From Zoogloea sp. (lineage in GTDB: Bacteria > Pseudomonadota > Gammaproteobacteria > Burkholderiales > Rhodocyclaceae): a DNA stretch of 38,282 bases. The translations under genes and the position numbers were made by a program. The stretch lies in contig JAKLLO010000026.1 in NCBI GenBank assembly GCA_023150095.1, positions 1-38,282 of the forward strand. The letters run 5' to 3'. Numbering within the stretch: the stretch's first letter is position 1; the number at the start of each line of letters is the position of its first letter. The notes beneath the pieces are model-generated. The model searched no databases and was not told where the DNA came from. It worked only from the letters and a program-made list of their open reading frames with translations. Shown piece by piece: positions 8,459-16,460 of this stretch.

Positions 8459-10335
8459 GTTCCCAGTTCCGGCTGCTCAGCGAGCAGCGCTTCCGCCCGT
8501 TCTTCCTGACCCAGTTTCTCGGGGCGTTCAACGACAACCTGTTCAAGAACGCGCTGGTGGTGCTGCTCACCTTCCAGGCGGCCAGCTGGACGACGATCGA
8601 CCCGGCGCTGCTGGCCAACCTGGCGGCGGGGATCTTCATCCTGCCTTTCTTCCTGTTCTCGGCCAGCGCCGGCCAGCTGGCCGACAAGTACGACAAGGCC
8701 TGGCTCACCCGGCTGGTGAAGGTGCTGGAGATCGCCATCATGGCGGTGGCGCTGACGGGTTTCCTGGCCCACAGCCTGGCGGTGCTGCTGGGCGCGCTGT
8801 TCCTCCTCGGCTGCCACTCCACGCTGTTCGGCCCGGTGAAGTACGCGCTGTTGCCCCAGCACCTGCACGAGGAAGAACTCGTCGGCGGCAACGCGCTGGT
8901 CGAGGCCGGCACCTTCGTAGCGATCCTGCTCGGCACGCTGGTGGGCGGGCTGCTGGCCGCGGCCGATCACGGCGACCTGTGGATTGCCGGTGGCGGGCTG
9001 GTGGTGGCCGTGGCCGGCTATCTCACCAGCCGCGGCGTGCCGCCGGCCCCGGCGCCGGAGCCCGGGCTGAAGGTCAATCCCAACCCGATCTCGGAAACCT
9101 GGCGCAACATCGGCTTCGCCCGCCAGAACCGGCCGGTGTTCCTGGCGATCATGGGGATCTCATGGTTCTGGCTGTACGGCGCGCTGTTCCTGGCCCAGTT
9201 TCCGGCTTACGCCAAAAACGTGCTGGGCGGCGGCGAGGGCACGGTGACGCTGCTGCTGGCCACCTTCACGATCGGCATCGGGCTGGGTTCGCTGCTGTGC
9301 GAGAAGCTCTCCGGCGGCCATGTGGAGATCGGGCTGGTGCCTTTCGGCTCCATCGGGCTCACCCTGTTCGGGCTGGACATCGCGCTGGCCTCGCCGTCTG
9401 TGGTGCCGGCCGGGGCGCCGCTGGCCATCGGCGCGGTGCTGGCATCACCGGGCATCTTCCGGGTGCTGCTGGCGCTCCTGATGCTTGGCGTGTTCGGCGG
9501 CTTCTTCATCGTGCCGCTCTACGCGATGATGCAGAGCCGCTCGGCGCCAGCCCAGCGAGCGCGGATCATTGCTGCCAACAACATCCTCAACGCGCTATTC
9601 ATGGTGGTCGGGGCGCTGTCGGCCGGGGCGCTGCTCGGCGCCGGGCTGACGATTCCGATGCTGTTTGGCGTGGCGGCGCTGATGAACGCCGCGGTGGCGA
9701 TCTACATCTACCGGCTGGTGCCAGAGTTCCTGCTGCGCTTCATCGTGTGGCTGCTGGTGCACAGCGTGTATCGCCTGCGCACCGAGGGCGTCGGGCACAT
9801 CCCGGCCGAGGGCCCGGCAGTGGTGGTGTGCAACCACGTGAGCTTCGTGGATGCGCTGGTGATCGCGGCGGCCTGCCGGCGGCCGATCCGCTTCGTGATG
9901 GACCACCGGATCTTCCGCTGGCCGGTGCTCTCCTTCGTGTTCCGCCACAGCCGGGCGATTCCCATCGCGCCGGCCAAGGAGGACGCGGCGATGATGGAGG
10001 CCGCTTTCGCCGAGGTGTCGAAGGCGCTGGCGGACGGCGAGCTGATCGGGTTGTTCCCCGAAGGCAAGATCACCGCCGACGGCGAGCTGTGCCCGTTCCG
10101 CCCGGGCCTTGCGCGCATCCTCGAGGCCAACCCGGTGCCCGTGGTGCCGATGGCCCTGCGCGGGCTGTGGGGCAGCATGTTCTCGCGCAAGGACGGCCCG
10201 GCCCTGTCGCGCCCGTTACGGCGGGGGCTGTTCAGCCGGATCGAGCTGGTGGTCGGCCAGCCGCTGCCGCCCGAGGCGGCCAGTACGGCCCAGCTTCAGC
10301 AACGGATTGCCGAGCTGCGCGGCGACTGGAAGTAA
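8455..10335 (+). CDS. LplT-like lysophospholipid transporter fused to acyltransferase
   Basis: A 626-residue fusion. Residues about 1-420 are a major facilitator transporter of the LplT type, starting with FLTQFLGAFNDNLFKNAL, a hallmark of lysophospholipid flippases, with about 12 helices. Residues about 430-626 form a PlsC-type acyltransferase with NHVSFVD (His461, Asp466) and LFPEGKIT. E. coli LplT flips lysophosphatidylethanolamine inward for Aas to reacylate. Here the operon contains two acyltransferase domains, this one and that of the Aas-like protein. The start overlaps the upstream stop by 4 nt, and the gene ends 7 nt from a convergent gene. Confidence 0.88.
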   Translation: MSSQFRLLSEQRFRPFFLTQFLGAFNDNLFKNALVVLLTFQAASWTTIDPALLANLAAGIFILPFFLFSASAGQLADKYDKAWLTRLVKVLEIAIMAVALTGFLAHSLAVLLGALFLLGCHSTLFGPVKYALLPQHLHEEELVGGNALVEAGTFVAILLGTLVGGLLAAADHGDLWIAGGGLVVAVAGYLTSRGVPPAPAPEPGLKVNPNPISETWRNIGFARQNRPVFLAIMGISWFWLYGALFLAQFPAYAKNVLGGGEGTVTLLLATFTIGIGLGSLLCEKLSGGHVEIGLVPFGSIGLTLFGLDIALASPSVVPAGAPLAIGAVLASPGIFRVLLALLMLGVFGGFFIVPLYAMMQSRSAPAQRARIIAANNILNALFMVVGALSAGALLGAGLTIPMLFGVAALMNAAVAIYIYRLVPEFLLRFIVWLLVHSVYRLRTEGVGHIPAEGPAVVVCNHVSFVDALVIAAACRRPIRFVMDHRIFRWPVLSFVFRHSRAIPIAPAKEDAAMMEAAFAEVSKALADGELIGLFPEGKITADGELCPFRPGLARILEANPVPVVPMALRGLWGSMFSRKDGPALSRPLRRGLFSRIELVVGQPLPPEAASTAQLQQRIAELRGDWK

Positions 10336-10342
10336 ACGGCGC

Positions 10343-10939
10343 TCAAGCCGCCAGCACGGCGCGGATCGGCGGCACGCTGCCGGACAGCCGTGCAGCCAGC
10401 CGCGGCCGTACCAGCACGATCGCCATCGTCACCGCGCAGACCAGCATCACGATGAACAGCGCGATGAAGCCGCTGTAACCGAAGGCGCTGGCCAGCGGCT
10501 TGGCAACGCCGATGAACGCGGCGTAGATCCACGAGGCGGCGCTGACCGCACCGAAAACCGAAGGCATGGTCGCCGCCCGGAGTGCGTCGTCGTGGGTGCT
10601 GCGGAACGTGGGAAAGGCCACGAAATGCAGCGCGAGGCTGTTGAACGTGAGCACCGCGACCACCGTGAGCTTGGCCAGCAGCTTGGGCTTGCCGAGCAGC
10701 GCGTCGAGATCCATCCCCAGGTCGAGAACGATGACGGCGATGCCGGTGGCCCACAGCACCGCCAAGGCGATGGTGGCAAACGTGGCCGCCCTCCGCAGCA
10801 GCGACGAATCGATGCGCTCCCGCGCAAAGATCGCGTAGTCGCCCAGGGCCACGGCGGAGGCGGCACCGGCCAGGGCCAGCAGGTGCAGGTAGATCATGAA
10901 CATCCGGGACGTGGCCACGGGATCGATGGTGAGTTCCAT
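10343..10939 (-). CDS. CopD/DUF2214-like integral membrane protein
   Basis: A 198-residue hydrophobic protein with five or six predicted transmembrane helices. Conserved-looking polar residues lie at helix starts: YLHLLALAG (His about 16), GDYAIFARERID, LWATG, PKLLAKL and ALHFVAFP. The pattern of His-containing helices plus PKL(L)AK resembles CopD and DUF2214-type membrane proteins, some of which may bind haem or copper; this is a loose match, not a firm assignment. The ATG at 10937-10939 follows the haem-sensor gene by 5 nt, making it the last gene of a three-gene minus-strand operon. Confidence 0.65.
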   Translation of the reverse strand: MELTIDPVATSRMFMIYLHLLALAGAASAVALGDYAIFARERIDSSLLRRAATFATIALAVLWATGIAVIVLDLGMDLDALLGKPKLLAKLTVVAVLTFNSLALHFVAFPTFRSTHDDALRAATMPSVFGAVSAASWIYAAFIGVAKPLASAFGYSGFIALFIVMLVCAVTMAIVLVRPRLAARLSGSVPPIRAVLAA

Positions 10940-10944
10940 AGTTA

Positions 10945-11910
10945 TTAGCGCTTCGTCATCTTGCGGTAGAGATATTCGATCGAGGTGTGCATCGCCTTGA
11001 CCGCCGTATTGAGTTCGTGGATTTCGTTGGCCGAGGCGTGCTCGCCATCGACGAACTCCACCCTGTCGAGCTTTGCCCCGGGCTCGGAGTTGGACGCGGC
11101 GAGCGCAAACTCCCGCACCCGACGGACCGGAAGGATCACCTGCTGACGGATGAAGACCAGCAGGCCAGCCACGCCGATGGCGATCGCCCCCAGCGCCAGC
11201 CACACCTGGCGGTCAAAACGCTGGACGAAGCCGACAAAGCTGAACTCAAGGGGAATCGCCACACTGATCACGCCGGCGAGCTTTCCTTCCTCGTAGCCGT
11301 AGCCCTGCGGGCCGGGGTAGAGCGCGGCAACCGCGGCCGGCGCCTCGGCAGGCACGCCATGGCAACGCAGGCAGCCCTTTTCAGCCACGAGACGCCGGGC
11401 GTAGAGCAGATGGCCGTCACGGACTTCGCTGTATTCGGATGCGCCGGATTCGCGGATCGCATTCATCGCCACCTTGTCAAATTCAGATGGCGCGTTGTTG
11501 GGGTTCATGAAGCGATCCGAGGTCATCCGGAACTTGGCCTTTGCCGGCGACGCCATCGTGATGTCCGACAGCTCACGCTGAACCAGCGCCGGATTCTTCC
11601 GGTGGAAGGCCGACAGACTGGACATGGTCGAATCGCCACCGGCGGGCGTGGCCGACGCCTCCCTCTCCAGGAAACTGCCCACCTGCAGTTTGGGGTCGCG
11701 GGGATCATCCTTCACCCACACGCCGCGGTAACGGGTTGCCCATTGCCCGAAGTTATCCACCATGTCCGCCACGGTCCGGGCCTGGCTACGAATCTCGCTC
11801 ACATAAACCGACGAGCCGATGAGATATCCGGCCATTGCCGCAACAAGGGCGAGCACGAGCAGGATCAATGTAAATTGATAGGAAAGGGAGAGCTTCTTGA
11901 AGACGTTCAT
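10945..11910 (-). CDS. Tll0287-type haem sensor with HAMP domain
   Basis: A 321-residue membrane-anchored sensor. A first transmembrane helix (about residues 12-33) is followed by a periplasmic domain of about 200 residues with a single c-type haem motif CLRCH (Cys180, Cys183, His184), a second helix (about 238-256) and a HAMP-like segment (PVRRVREFALAASN onward). The family (Tll0287-like, DUF3365) senses redox or gas ligands. Unusually there is no kinase, cyclase or methyl-accepting domain after HAMP: the protein ends in a short helix, so the signal must pass to a partner, perhaps the receiver-like protein encoded 11 nt upstream. Confidence 0.82.
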   Translation of the reverse strand: MNVFKKLSLSYQFTLILLVLALVAAMAGYLIGSSVYVSEIRSQARTVADMVDNFGQWATRYRGVWVKDDPRDPKLQVGSFLEREASATPAGGDSTMSSLSAFHRKNPALVQRELSDITMASPAKAKFRMTSDRFMNPNNAPSEFDKVAMNAIRESGASEYSEVRDGHLLYARRLVAEKGCLRCHGVPAEAPAAVAALYPGPQGYGYEEGKLAGVISVAIPLEFSFVGFVQRFDRQVWLALGAIAIGVAGLLVFIRQQVILPVRRVREFALAASNSEPGAKLDRVEFVDGEHASANEIHELNTAVKAMHTSIEYLYRKMTKR

Positions 11911-11921
11911 GGGAGGTTCGG

Positions 11922-12530
11922 TCAGGCCAGCAATTCACGGAGAAAATCGGATCGAGCCTTGCCGCTATTCACATGAGCGGCAACGGCTTCTGCAAAGACA
12001 CCGACCGGAACACTGTCGGGATATTTTGAATAGAGCTCGTCGAGCACATCGTCGACCATCATGCTGGCGACCGGGCCTGCGTATTTCCTGAGCAGCACGC
12101 GGGCACTTTCTATTACGACATCAATTTCGGGAAGTGGCTGATCGATTCGCGGCACCGTTTTTTCAGCGGGCTCGGCGGACGGCACGACGCCCATCGCGAC
12201 CGATTTGAGCGCATCGAGAATTGCAGCAGCGGTGCGGCTGATGAACCCGGTGGCGCCGGAAGCGGCAGCCACGCCCTCCATGCTCGAGAGCAGGGAGTTG
12301 GTCATCAGGAACAAGGGAGTGGAGATGCCGTTGCGGCGCATCTGCCGACCAAGGCGGAAACCGCTGCCACCATTGGCCAGCGAGGCGGCATCGCAGAAGA
12401 CCGCACCGAAGCTCGCCGACGCGCACATCCGGAGCGCGTCCTCGACGGAATCAGTGATCTTTGCGACCTTCACGAGACCCGGCGGAACAACCCCGGCATC
12501 CGTGGTAACGAACAGGACTGCTGTCGACAT
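11922..12530 (-). CDS. Degenerate receiver-domain protein
   Basis: A 202-residue protein. Residues about 1-120 have the fold pattern of a response-regulator receiver: TAVLFVTTD, FGAVFCDAAS (Asp in place of the phosphoacceptor region), STPLFLMTN, ATGFISRT. The usual acidic pocket and the conserved lysine (here Arg in ISRT) are not well kept, so phosphorylation is doubtful. The C-terminal helical part (LLRKYAGPVASMMVDDVL, then FAEAVAAHV) resembles a small helical domain seen after kinases and receivers. The start was placed at the ATG at 12528-12530, which has GGGAA upstream; an in-frame ATG at 12614 would add 28 residues without a ribosome-binding site. First gene of the haem-sensor operon. 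Confidence 0.6.
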   Translation of the reverse strand: MSTAVLFVTTDAGVVPPGLVKVAKITDSVEDALRMCASASFGAVFCDAASLANGGSGFRLGRQMRRNGISTPLFLMTNSLLSSMEGVAAASGATGFISRTAAAILDALKSVAMGVVPSAEPAEKTVPRIDQPLPEIDVVIESARVLLRKYAGPVASMMVDDVLDELYSKYPDSVPVGVFAEAVAAHVNSGKARSDFLRELLA

Positions 12531-12689
12531 GGGAAATTCCCGGTTCGCAAGTTCATGAAGCGAGATGTCATGAAAATCACCGACAAGGTGCGTTTCGACT
12601 TCGTGGCGGTCCATGAAACATAATCTGACAAATGGGTGTCAAATTATGCAAACGTGCGGCGGGAATTCCCTTCTATAACCTTCGATCTA

Positions 12690-12705
12690 TGTGACGTATA
12701 TCACG
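12690..12705. promoter_or_regulatory. CRP/FNR-superfamily type binding site
   Basis: TGTGA (12690-12694), six bases, TCACG (12701-12705): nine of ten positions match the CRP consensus TGTGA-N6-TCACA. It lies about 165 bp upstream of the receiver/haem-sensor operon start codon, in an AT-rich gap otherwise free of genes. A TTGACA box on the minus strand (12642-12637) could be the -35 of the promoter, which would place this site near -90; no good -10 is evident. Confidence 0.5.
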
Positions 12706-12719
12706 ACGGACATTTCAAT

Positions 12720-12744
12720 GAATTGAACCAGATTGGGTTAATTC
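12720..12744. repeat. Imperfect inverted repeat downstream of yaeQ
   Basis: GAATTGAACC and GGTTAATTC form a stem with one bulged base and a six-base loop, 30 nt after the end of yaeQ. No T tract follows on the minus strand, so a classical terminator is not supported. It could be an operator or a processed 3-prime end. Confidence 0.3.
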
Positions 12745-12773
12745 AAAACATGTCAATAATCCATTAAAAACAA

Positions 12774-13316
12774 TTAATTCGAGAAAACAGTTTCTGGAAT
12801 AATCGACAGCGTCTTTTCCCCGGCAGAAAACCAGATTTCCCCATCCTGAATGGTGCAGCCCAATTCCATGGATCGCTCAGCCAATCCGGCAAGCGCGCGG
12901 GAACTTTCCACACTCAGCGAATGAATTTTCAGGTTCTGGAGACGGCTGAGGGTTGCGCTTTCCTTCTGCCACCAGATATCCACCGTCCGGCCGCCATAGG
13001 CCAGCACGATGACCTCGTCGGCCTTTCCGGCAGCGCGGCGCAGCAGGCGTTCGTCGGGCAGGCCGACCTCGATCCACTTCAGGATCCGCCCGGTGTCGTC
13101 CTTCAGCCACAGCGCCGGCTCGTCGTCGGTGGAGATGCCACGGCCAAACTGCAGACGTTCATCGGCATTCAGGGCGAAGGCCAGGATGCGCACCATCATC
13201 CGTTCATCGGTCTCGGAGGGATGCCGGGCGATGGTGAGCCCGTGTTCGGCGTAATAGCCGCGGTCGAGGTCGGAGACGTTGAGGGTGGCGCGGAAGATGG
13301 TGGACTTGAGGGCCAT
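12774..13316 (-). CDS. yaeQ: YaeQ family protein
   Basis: A 180-residue protein of the YaeQ family, which has a PD-(D/E)xK nuclease-like fold; its cellular role is unsettled. The start MALKSTIFRATLNVSDLDRGYYAEHGLT-like N-terminus, the region WLKDDTGRILKWIEVGLPD and the end IWFSAGEKTLSIIPE are family hallmarks, and the length is typical. It starts 27 nt beyond the terminator of the upstream lipoprotein gene, so it likely has its own promoter or depends on read-through. Confidence 0.9.
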   Translation of the reverse strand: MALKSTIFRATLNVSDLDRGYYAEHGLTIARHPSETDERMMVRILAFALNADERLQFGRGISTDDEPALWLKDDTGRILKWIEVGLPDERLLRRAAGKADEVIVLAYGGRTVDIWWQKESATLSRLQNLKIHSLSVESSRALAGLAERSMELGCTIQDGEIWFSAGEKTLSIIPETVFSN

Positions 13317-13343
13317 GAACGGAAATCTCGGTCAGAAAAAGAA

Positions 13344-13366
13344 AAACCGGGCACGCGGCCCGGTTT
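13344..13366 (-). terminator. Rho-independent terminator of the Ala/Lys lipoprotein gene
   Basis: On the minus strand AACCGGGC and GCCCGGTT pair perfectly (8 bp plus one A-T) around a five-base loop, followed by a T-rich tract interrupted by one C (13346-13335). It lies 19 nt after the lipoprotein stop codon. Confidence 0.85.
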
Positions 13367-13385
13367 CGACTGCTGGACGGACGGC

Positions 13386-13784
13386 TTACTTGCCGACGGC
13401 AGCCTTGGCCTTGTCGGCGGCTTCCTTGGCAGCATCGGCGGTCGCGGCGACAGCTTCCTTGCCGGCTTCCTTGGCAGCGCCAGCGGCGTCCTTGGCGGCA
13501 GCGACAGCGTCCTTCGCAGCATCCTTGCTGGCGTCGACGGCTTCCTTGCCGGCTTCCTTCGCAGCGCCAGCGGCATCCTTGGCGGCGTCGGTGGCGGAGC
13601 CGGCAGCGGTCTTGGCAGCTTCGGCAGCCTGCTTGGCGGCTTCTTCAGCCTTCTGGGCAGCTTCCTTGGCGGCGTCGGCGACAGCGGGGGCCGGGGCCGG
13701 AGCAGGTGCGGGCTCTTCCTTCTTGGAGCAGGCGGCAAGGCCGATGGCGAGGAGGGCGGCGAGAAGAACGGAACGGGTATTCAT
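13386..13784 (-). CDS. Alanine/lysine-rich repeat lipoprotein
   Basis: A 132-residue secreted protein. A lipoprotein signal ends in LAAC (Cys19), followed by an Ala-Pro linker. The rest (residues about 34-132) is built almost only from Ala, Lys, Glu, Asp and Gly in AAKDAA/AAKEAG-type units, predicted to form a long amphipathic helix like LEA-type or coiled-coil envelope proteins. The ATG at 13782-13784 has GGAGA at good spacing; the in-frame TTG at 13799 is less likely because it would overlap that site. Flanked by its own terminator, it is probably monocistronic. Function unknown; a spacer, stress-protective or surface role is possible. Confidence 0.8.
   Translation of the reverse strand: MNTRSVLLAALLAIGLAACSKKEEPAPAPAPAPAVADAAKEAAQKAEEAAKQAAEAAKTAAGSATDAAKDAAGAAKEAGKEAVDASKDAAKDAVAAAKDAAGAAKEAGKEAVAATADAAKEAADKAKAAVGK
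13454..13586 (-). repeat. 29-residue internal duplication in the lipoprotein gene
   Basis: Two copies of a segment of about 46-50 bp begin at 13454 and 13541, a period of 87 bp (29 codons). Both encode the same run AAKDAAGAAKEAGKEAV with only a few silent changes. This indicates recent tandem expansion of the helical repeat region. Confidence 0.65.
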
Positions 13785-13915
13785 CGGGTAGGTCTCCAAC
13801 TTGATGTTGAGGGTGGCTCGGTTGAGCGAGGTCGGGGTCAGGGGTGCCCGACTGCAAATGCACGCGACATCCTAACGCATGAACACGCCGATTGGATGAC
13901 ATCGGCCGACAAAGA

Positions 13916-13937
13916 AAAAGGCCCTGACGGGCCTTTT
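13916..13937 (-). terminator. Rho-independent terminator of efp
   Basis: AAAAGGCCC and GGGCCTTTT form a perfect 9-bp stem with a TGAC loop, 22 nt downstream of the efp stop codon. On the minus strand the run CTTTTTCTTTG gives the U tract. The symmetric stem could also stop plus-strand transcription. Confidence 0.85.
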
Positions 13938-13959
13938 CTGACGGACAACGGCGCAGTGA

Positions 13960-14520
13960 TTACTTCACGCGGTTGCGGTATTCGTCGGTGCGGGTGTCGA
14001 TTTCGATCTTGTCGCCGATTTCCACGAAGGCCGGAACCGACAGCTCGAAGCCGCTCGGGGCGATGCGGGCGGGCTTCAGGACCTTGCCGGAGGTGTCGCC
14101 CTTGACGGCGGGTTCGGTGTATTCGACTTCGCGCACGACGGTGGTCGGCAGTTCGACGGAGATCGCCTTGCCGTTGTAGAACACCACTTCGCAGGGCATG
14201 CCGTCGACCAGGTACTTGAGCGCATCGGTCATGTTCTCGGCTTCGACTTCGTACTGTTCGTAGTCGGCGTCCATGAACACGTACATCGGATCGGCGAAGT
14301 AGGAGTAGGTCACTTCCTTGCGATCGAGGACGACGATCTCGAACTTGTCGTCAGCCTTGTAAACCGACTCCGACGGGGCGCCGGTGAGCAGGTTCTTGAG
14401 CTTCATCTTCACGACAGCGGCGTTGCGGCCAGACTTGTTGTATTCGGCCTTTTGAACCACGAGGGCGTCGCTGCCCACCATGATCACGTTGCCGGAGCGG
14501 AGTTCCATTGCGGTTTTCAT
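13960..14520 (-). CDS. efp: Elongation factor P (arginine-rhamnosylated type)
   Basis: EF-P, which binds stalled ribosomes and relieves arrest at polyproline stretches. The 186-residue protein has the three beta-barrel layout and ends in the family signature [18 protein letters not shown]. The modification loop reads YNKSGRNAA, with Arg32 at the tip instead of the lysine used by EpmA-type enzymes. This marks the subgroup activated by rhamnosylation, and the modifying enzyme EarP is encoded just upstream. The ATG at 14518-14520 is preceded by AGGAAACAG. Confidence 0.97.
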   Translation of the reverse strand: MKTAMELRSGNVIMVGSDALVVQKAEYNKSGRNAAVVKMKLKNLLTGAPSESVYKADDKFEIVVLDRKEVTYSYFADPMYVFMDADYEQYEVEAENMTDALKYLVDGMPCEVVFYNGKAISVELPTTVVREVEYTEPAVKGDTSGKVLKPARIAPSGFELSVPAFVEIGDKIEIDTRTDEYRNRVK

Positions 14521-14576
14521 GCTGTTTCCTGCTGTGCTGTTGATCGCGGCACGTGCCACGGATAAAAGGTAACTTA

Positions 14577-15722
14577 TTATTCTATCTCATCTTTACAGAA
14601 CTGCACCAGGTTTTGGGCGAGGTCGCCGGCCTCGCGCAGACCGGCCGCCCATGCCTCGCCGTGGGCGGCCAGCGCCGGCAGTGCCTGCCGGAAAGCCGGC
14701 CAGGCGCCGGCAGCCCCCTGCCCCCGGTTCCACGCCCGCCAGAAAGCGGTGACCGCCTCGGCGGCGCTCGCGTCCAGGCCCTGCCGGTAGCGGGTCAGAA
14801 AGGCATCCAGTTTTTCGAGGTGGGCCGCCTCGTCCTGCACGTAGATGTGCCAAACGAAGGGATGCGCCGCCCACTGGGCGCGGACGAAGGAATCCTCGCC
14901 GCGCACGAAATTGAGGTCGCAGGCCCACAACAGCTCGTCGTAACGGGGCTGGGCGACGAAGGGCAGGATCTGCACGGTCAGGGCGTCGCGCACCAGGCGG
15001 TCGCCAGCACGCAGGTCGGTGAGGCCAAAGATCGGCGCCACGCAGGGCAGCGCCCGCCCTTCCGGCACCAGGCAGGTGACCGGCGTCGGCCCCAGGCGCC
15101 ACAGATCGAGCAGTTCGCCCAGGGCGGGCGTTTCGTAGCAGAACAGCGACACCCGCAGCTCATCGGGACGCGGCGGCGACAGATCCAGTGCCCGCCAGAA
15201 AGCCGCCGGCGAGAAGCGCGTCCGGCGGGCGTCGTAATCCGCCTCGCGGAGCAGGCCACCGGTCTGCCGATCCAGCCCCGGAAAGAAGAAGTGCTGGCGT
15301 AGCGGCAGTCGCGGATGGGGCGACGGCAGGCCATGGCAGCCGGCCACCCAGTCTTCCGCGCTCAGGTATTCGAGATTAATCCACACCGACTTTGGATCGC
15401 GCCGGGCCATCGCATCGACAAAGCCGTCCGGCAGGCTGCAGGCAAAGGCCGCGATCACCACCGCGCCGGGCTCCACATCGAGCAGCGGCGCCGCCCAACG
15501 GCGGATCTCCACGCCATCCACCTGCTGCACATCCAGCCCGGACTGCGCCGTCGGGATCAGACGGCTGGCGCACTTCAGGTCGTCGATCCACAACCGGACC
15601 TGGATCCCATGTTCGGCGGCGAGTTGCCGCGAAAGCCGCCAGCAGACGCCAGCATCACCGAAGTTATCCACAACGGCACAGAAAATGTCCCAGCAGGGTG
15701 CTGGAGGAGGGAAAGGGGTCAA
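14577..15722 (-). CDS. earP: EF-P arginine rhamnosyltransferase EarP
   Basis: EarP transfers rhamnose from dTDP-L-rhamnose to Arg32 of EF-P. Family (formerly DUF2331) motifs are present: [20 protein letters not shown] near the N-terminus with the catalytic aspartates, [13 protein letters not shown], and the nucleotide-sugar site [14 protein letters not shown]. The start is uncertain. I chose the TTG at 15722, which places the conserved WDIF a dozen residues in and gives 381 aa; the open frame extends to a GTG at 15812. No strong ribosome-binding site favours either. It precedes efp by 56 nt on the same strand, so enzyme and substrate can be co-transcribed. Confidence 0.93.
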   Translation of the reverse strand: MTPFPPPAPCWDIFCAVVDNFGDAGVCWRLSRQLAAEHGIQVRLWIDDLKCASRLIPTAQSGLDVQQVDGVEIRRWAAPLLDVEPGAVVIAAFACSLPDGFVDAMARRDPKSVWINLEYLSAEDWVAGCHGLPSPHPRLPLRQHFFFPGLDRQTGGLLREADYDARRTRFSPAAFWRALDLSPPRPDELRVSLFCYETPALGELLDLWRLGPTPVTCLVPEGRALPCVAPIFGLTDLRAGDRLVRDALTVQILPFVAQPRYDELLWACDLNFVRGEDSFVRAQWAAHPFVWHIYVQDEAAHLEKLDAFLTRYRQGLDASAAEAVTAFWRAWNRGQGAAGAWPAFRQALPALAAHGEAWAAGLREAGDLAQNLVQFCKDEIE

Positions 15723-15882
15723 GGCTGGGGACAAACCTGGGAAAGGTGGACTGACAGATTGTGCACAAACCGGGTAAACGGCGCGAGGTGGAATTTCCTC
15801 AACAATCCGCACACATGCCGTGCCCTGCCGTGTCGACAGACTTATGAACTGCCCAAGTGGCTGAATGCGTTAGACTAAAGGT

Positions 15883-15957
15883 GGTTTTCCACAGAAAACC
15901 GGAAAGCGTTAACGTAAACAGTGTTTACATATAAATAAAAACTAACAACACCCTGTT
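15883..15957 (+). repeat. Duplicated module, copy A
   Basis: A DnaA-type box inside a perfect hairpin (GGTTTTC, CACA, GAAAACC at 15883-15900), then an AT-rich tract with ATATAAATA and AAAACTAA, ending in CACCCTGTT. The same order, with the same box-to-end distance within one base, recurs at 16461-16535. This copy lies about 60 nt upstream of the small gene at 16019. A perfect dyad, GTAAAC-AGT-GTTTAC, is at 15914-15928. Confidence 0.6.
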
Positions 15958-15990
15958 GCGGAGACCACAGGGGCCAGGACGGCGCTGGCC
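15951..15990 (+). promoter_or_regulatory. Two small hairpins in the leader of the 89-codon gene
   Basis: CCCTGT (15951-15956) pairs with ACAGGG (15967-15972), and GGCCAG (15972-15977) pairs with CTGGCC (15985-15990). They lie between copy A and the ribosome-binding site of the small gene, so a structured 5-prime leader is possible. Confidence 0.3.
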
Positions 15991-16018
15991 GGAGTCAGAA
16001 ACAAGAGAGGTAACCGCA

Positions 16019-16288
16019 ATGCTGTCGATCATCGATCTCAGGGATTTCATCGACCTGGACAACGAAACCGTCCAGATCGTGAACGAAACCACCCAGCTCT
16101 CCGATGCCCAGGCCACCGCCCTGGCCCGGGAGCTCCTCCGTACCGAACGGGGCATCCATACCCTGCACGAAATGTTCCGGGACCAGATCGCCCAGGCGGC
16201 TGAGAGCCACGACATCTTCCGGGAGCGTGACCTGCGCAAGGCTTACACCTACTTTGCGCGCAAGTACCCGATGCCCCGGATGTTGTGA
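16019..16288 (+). CDS. Uncharacterised 89-residue protein
   Basis: I do not recognise this family. The protein is soluble, mostly helical by composition and rich in Arg, Glu and Leu (for example ALARELLRTERGIHTLHEMFRDQIAQ), with an Arg-containing end KYPMPRML. The start ATG at 16019 has a strong AGAGAGG ribosome-binding site, and codon use resembles the neighbours, so it is probably real. It sits between the two copies of an AT-rich, DnaA-box-containing module. No partner gene is adjacent: earP diverges from it and a DUF1857 gene follows after 386 nt. Confidence 0.65.
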   Translation: MLSIIDLRDFIDLDNETVQIVNETTQLSDAQATALARELLRTERGIHTLHEMFRDQIAQAAESHDIFRERDLRKAYTYFARKYPMPRML

Positions 16289-16460
16289 GTGCTGCGGCCC
16301 AGACTGTGCACAACCCGGCGGACAGGACGGGTACAAACTGTGGGCAAGCGGTGATTCAGGGCATGACCGAAAAACCCTCCCCAATTCGTCCAAGCGTTTA
16401 CAGGCTGCCTTTCCAGAGCTTTCTCAAGTGCACAACATTTTGAGAAAAAAGGGTTTTATC

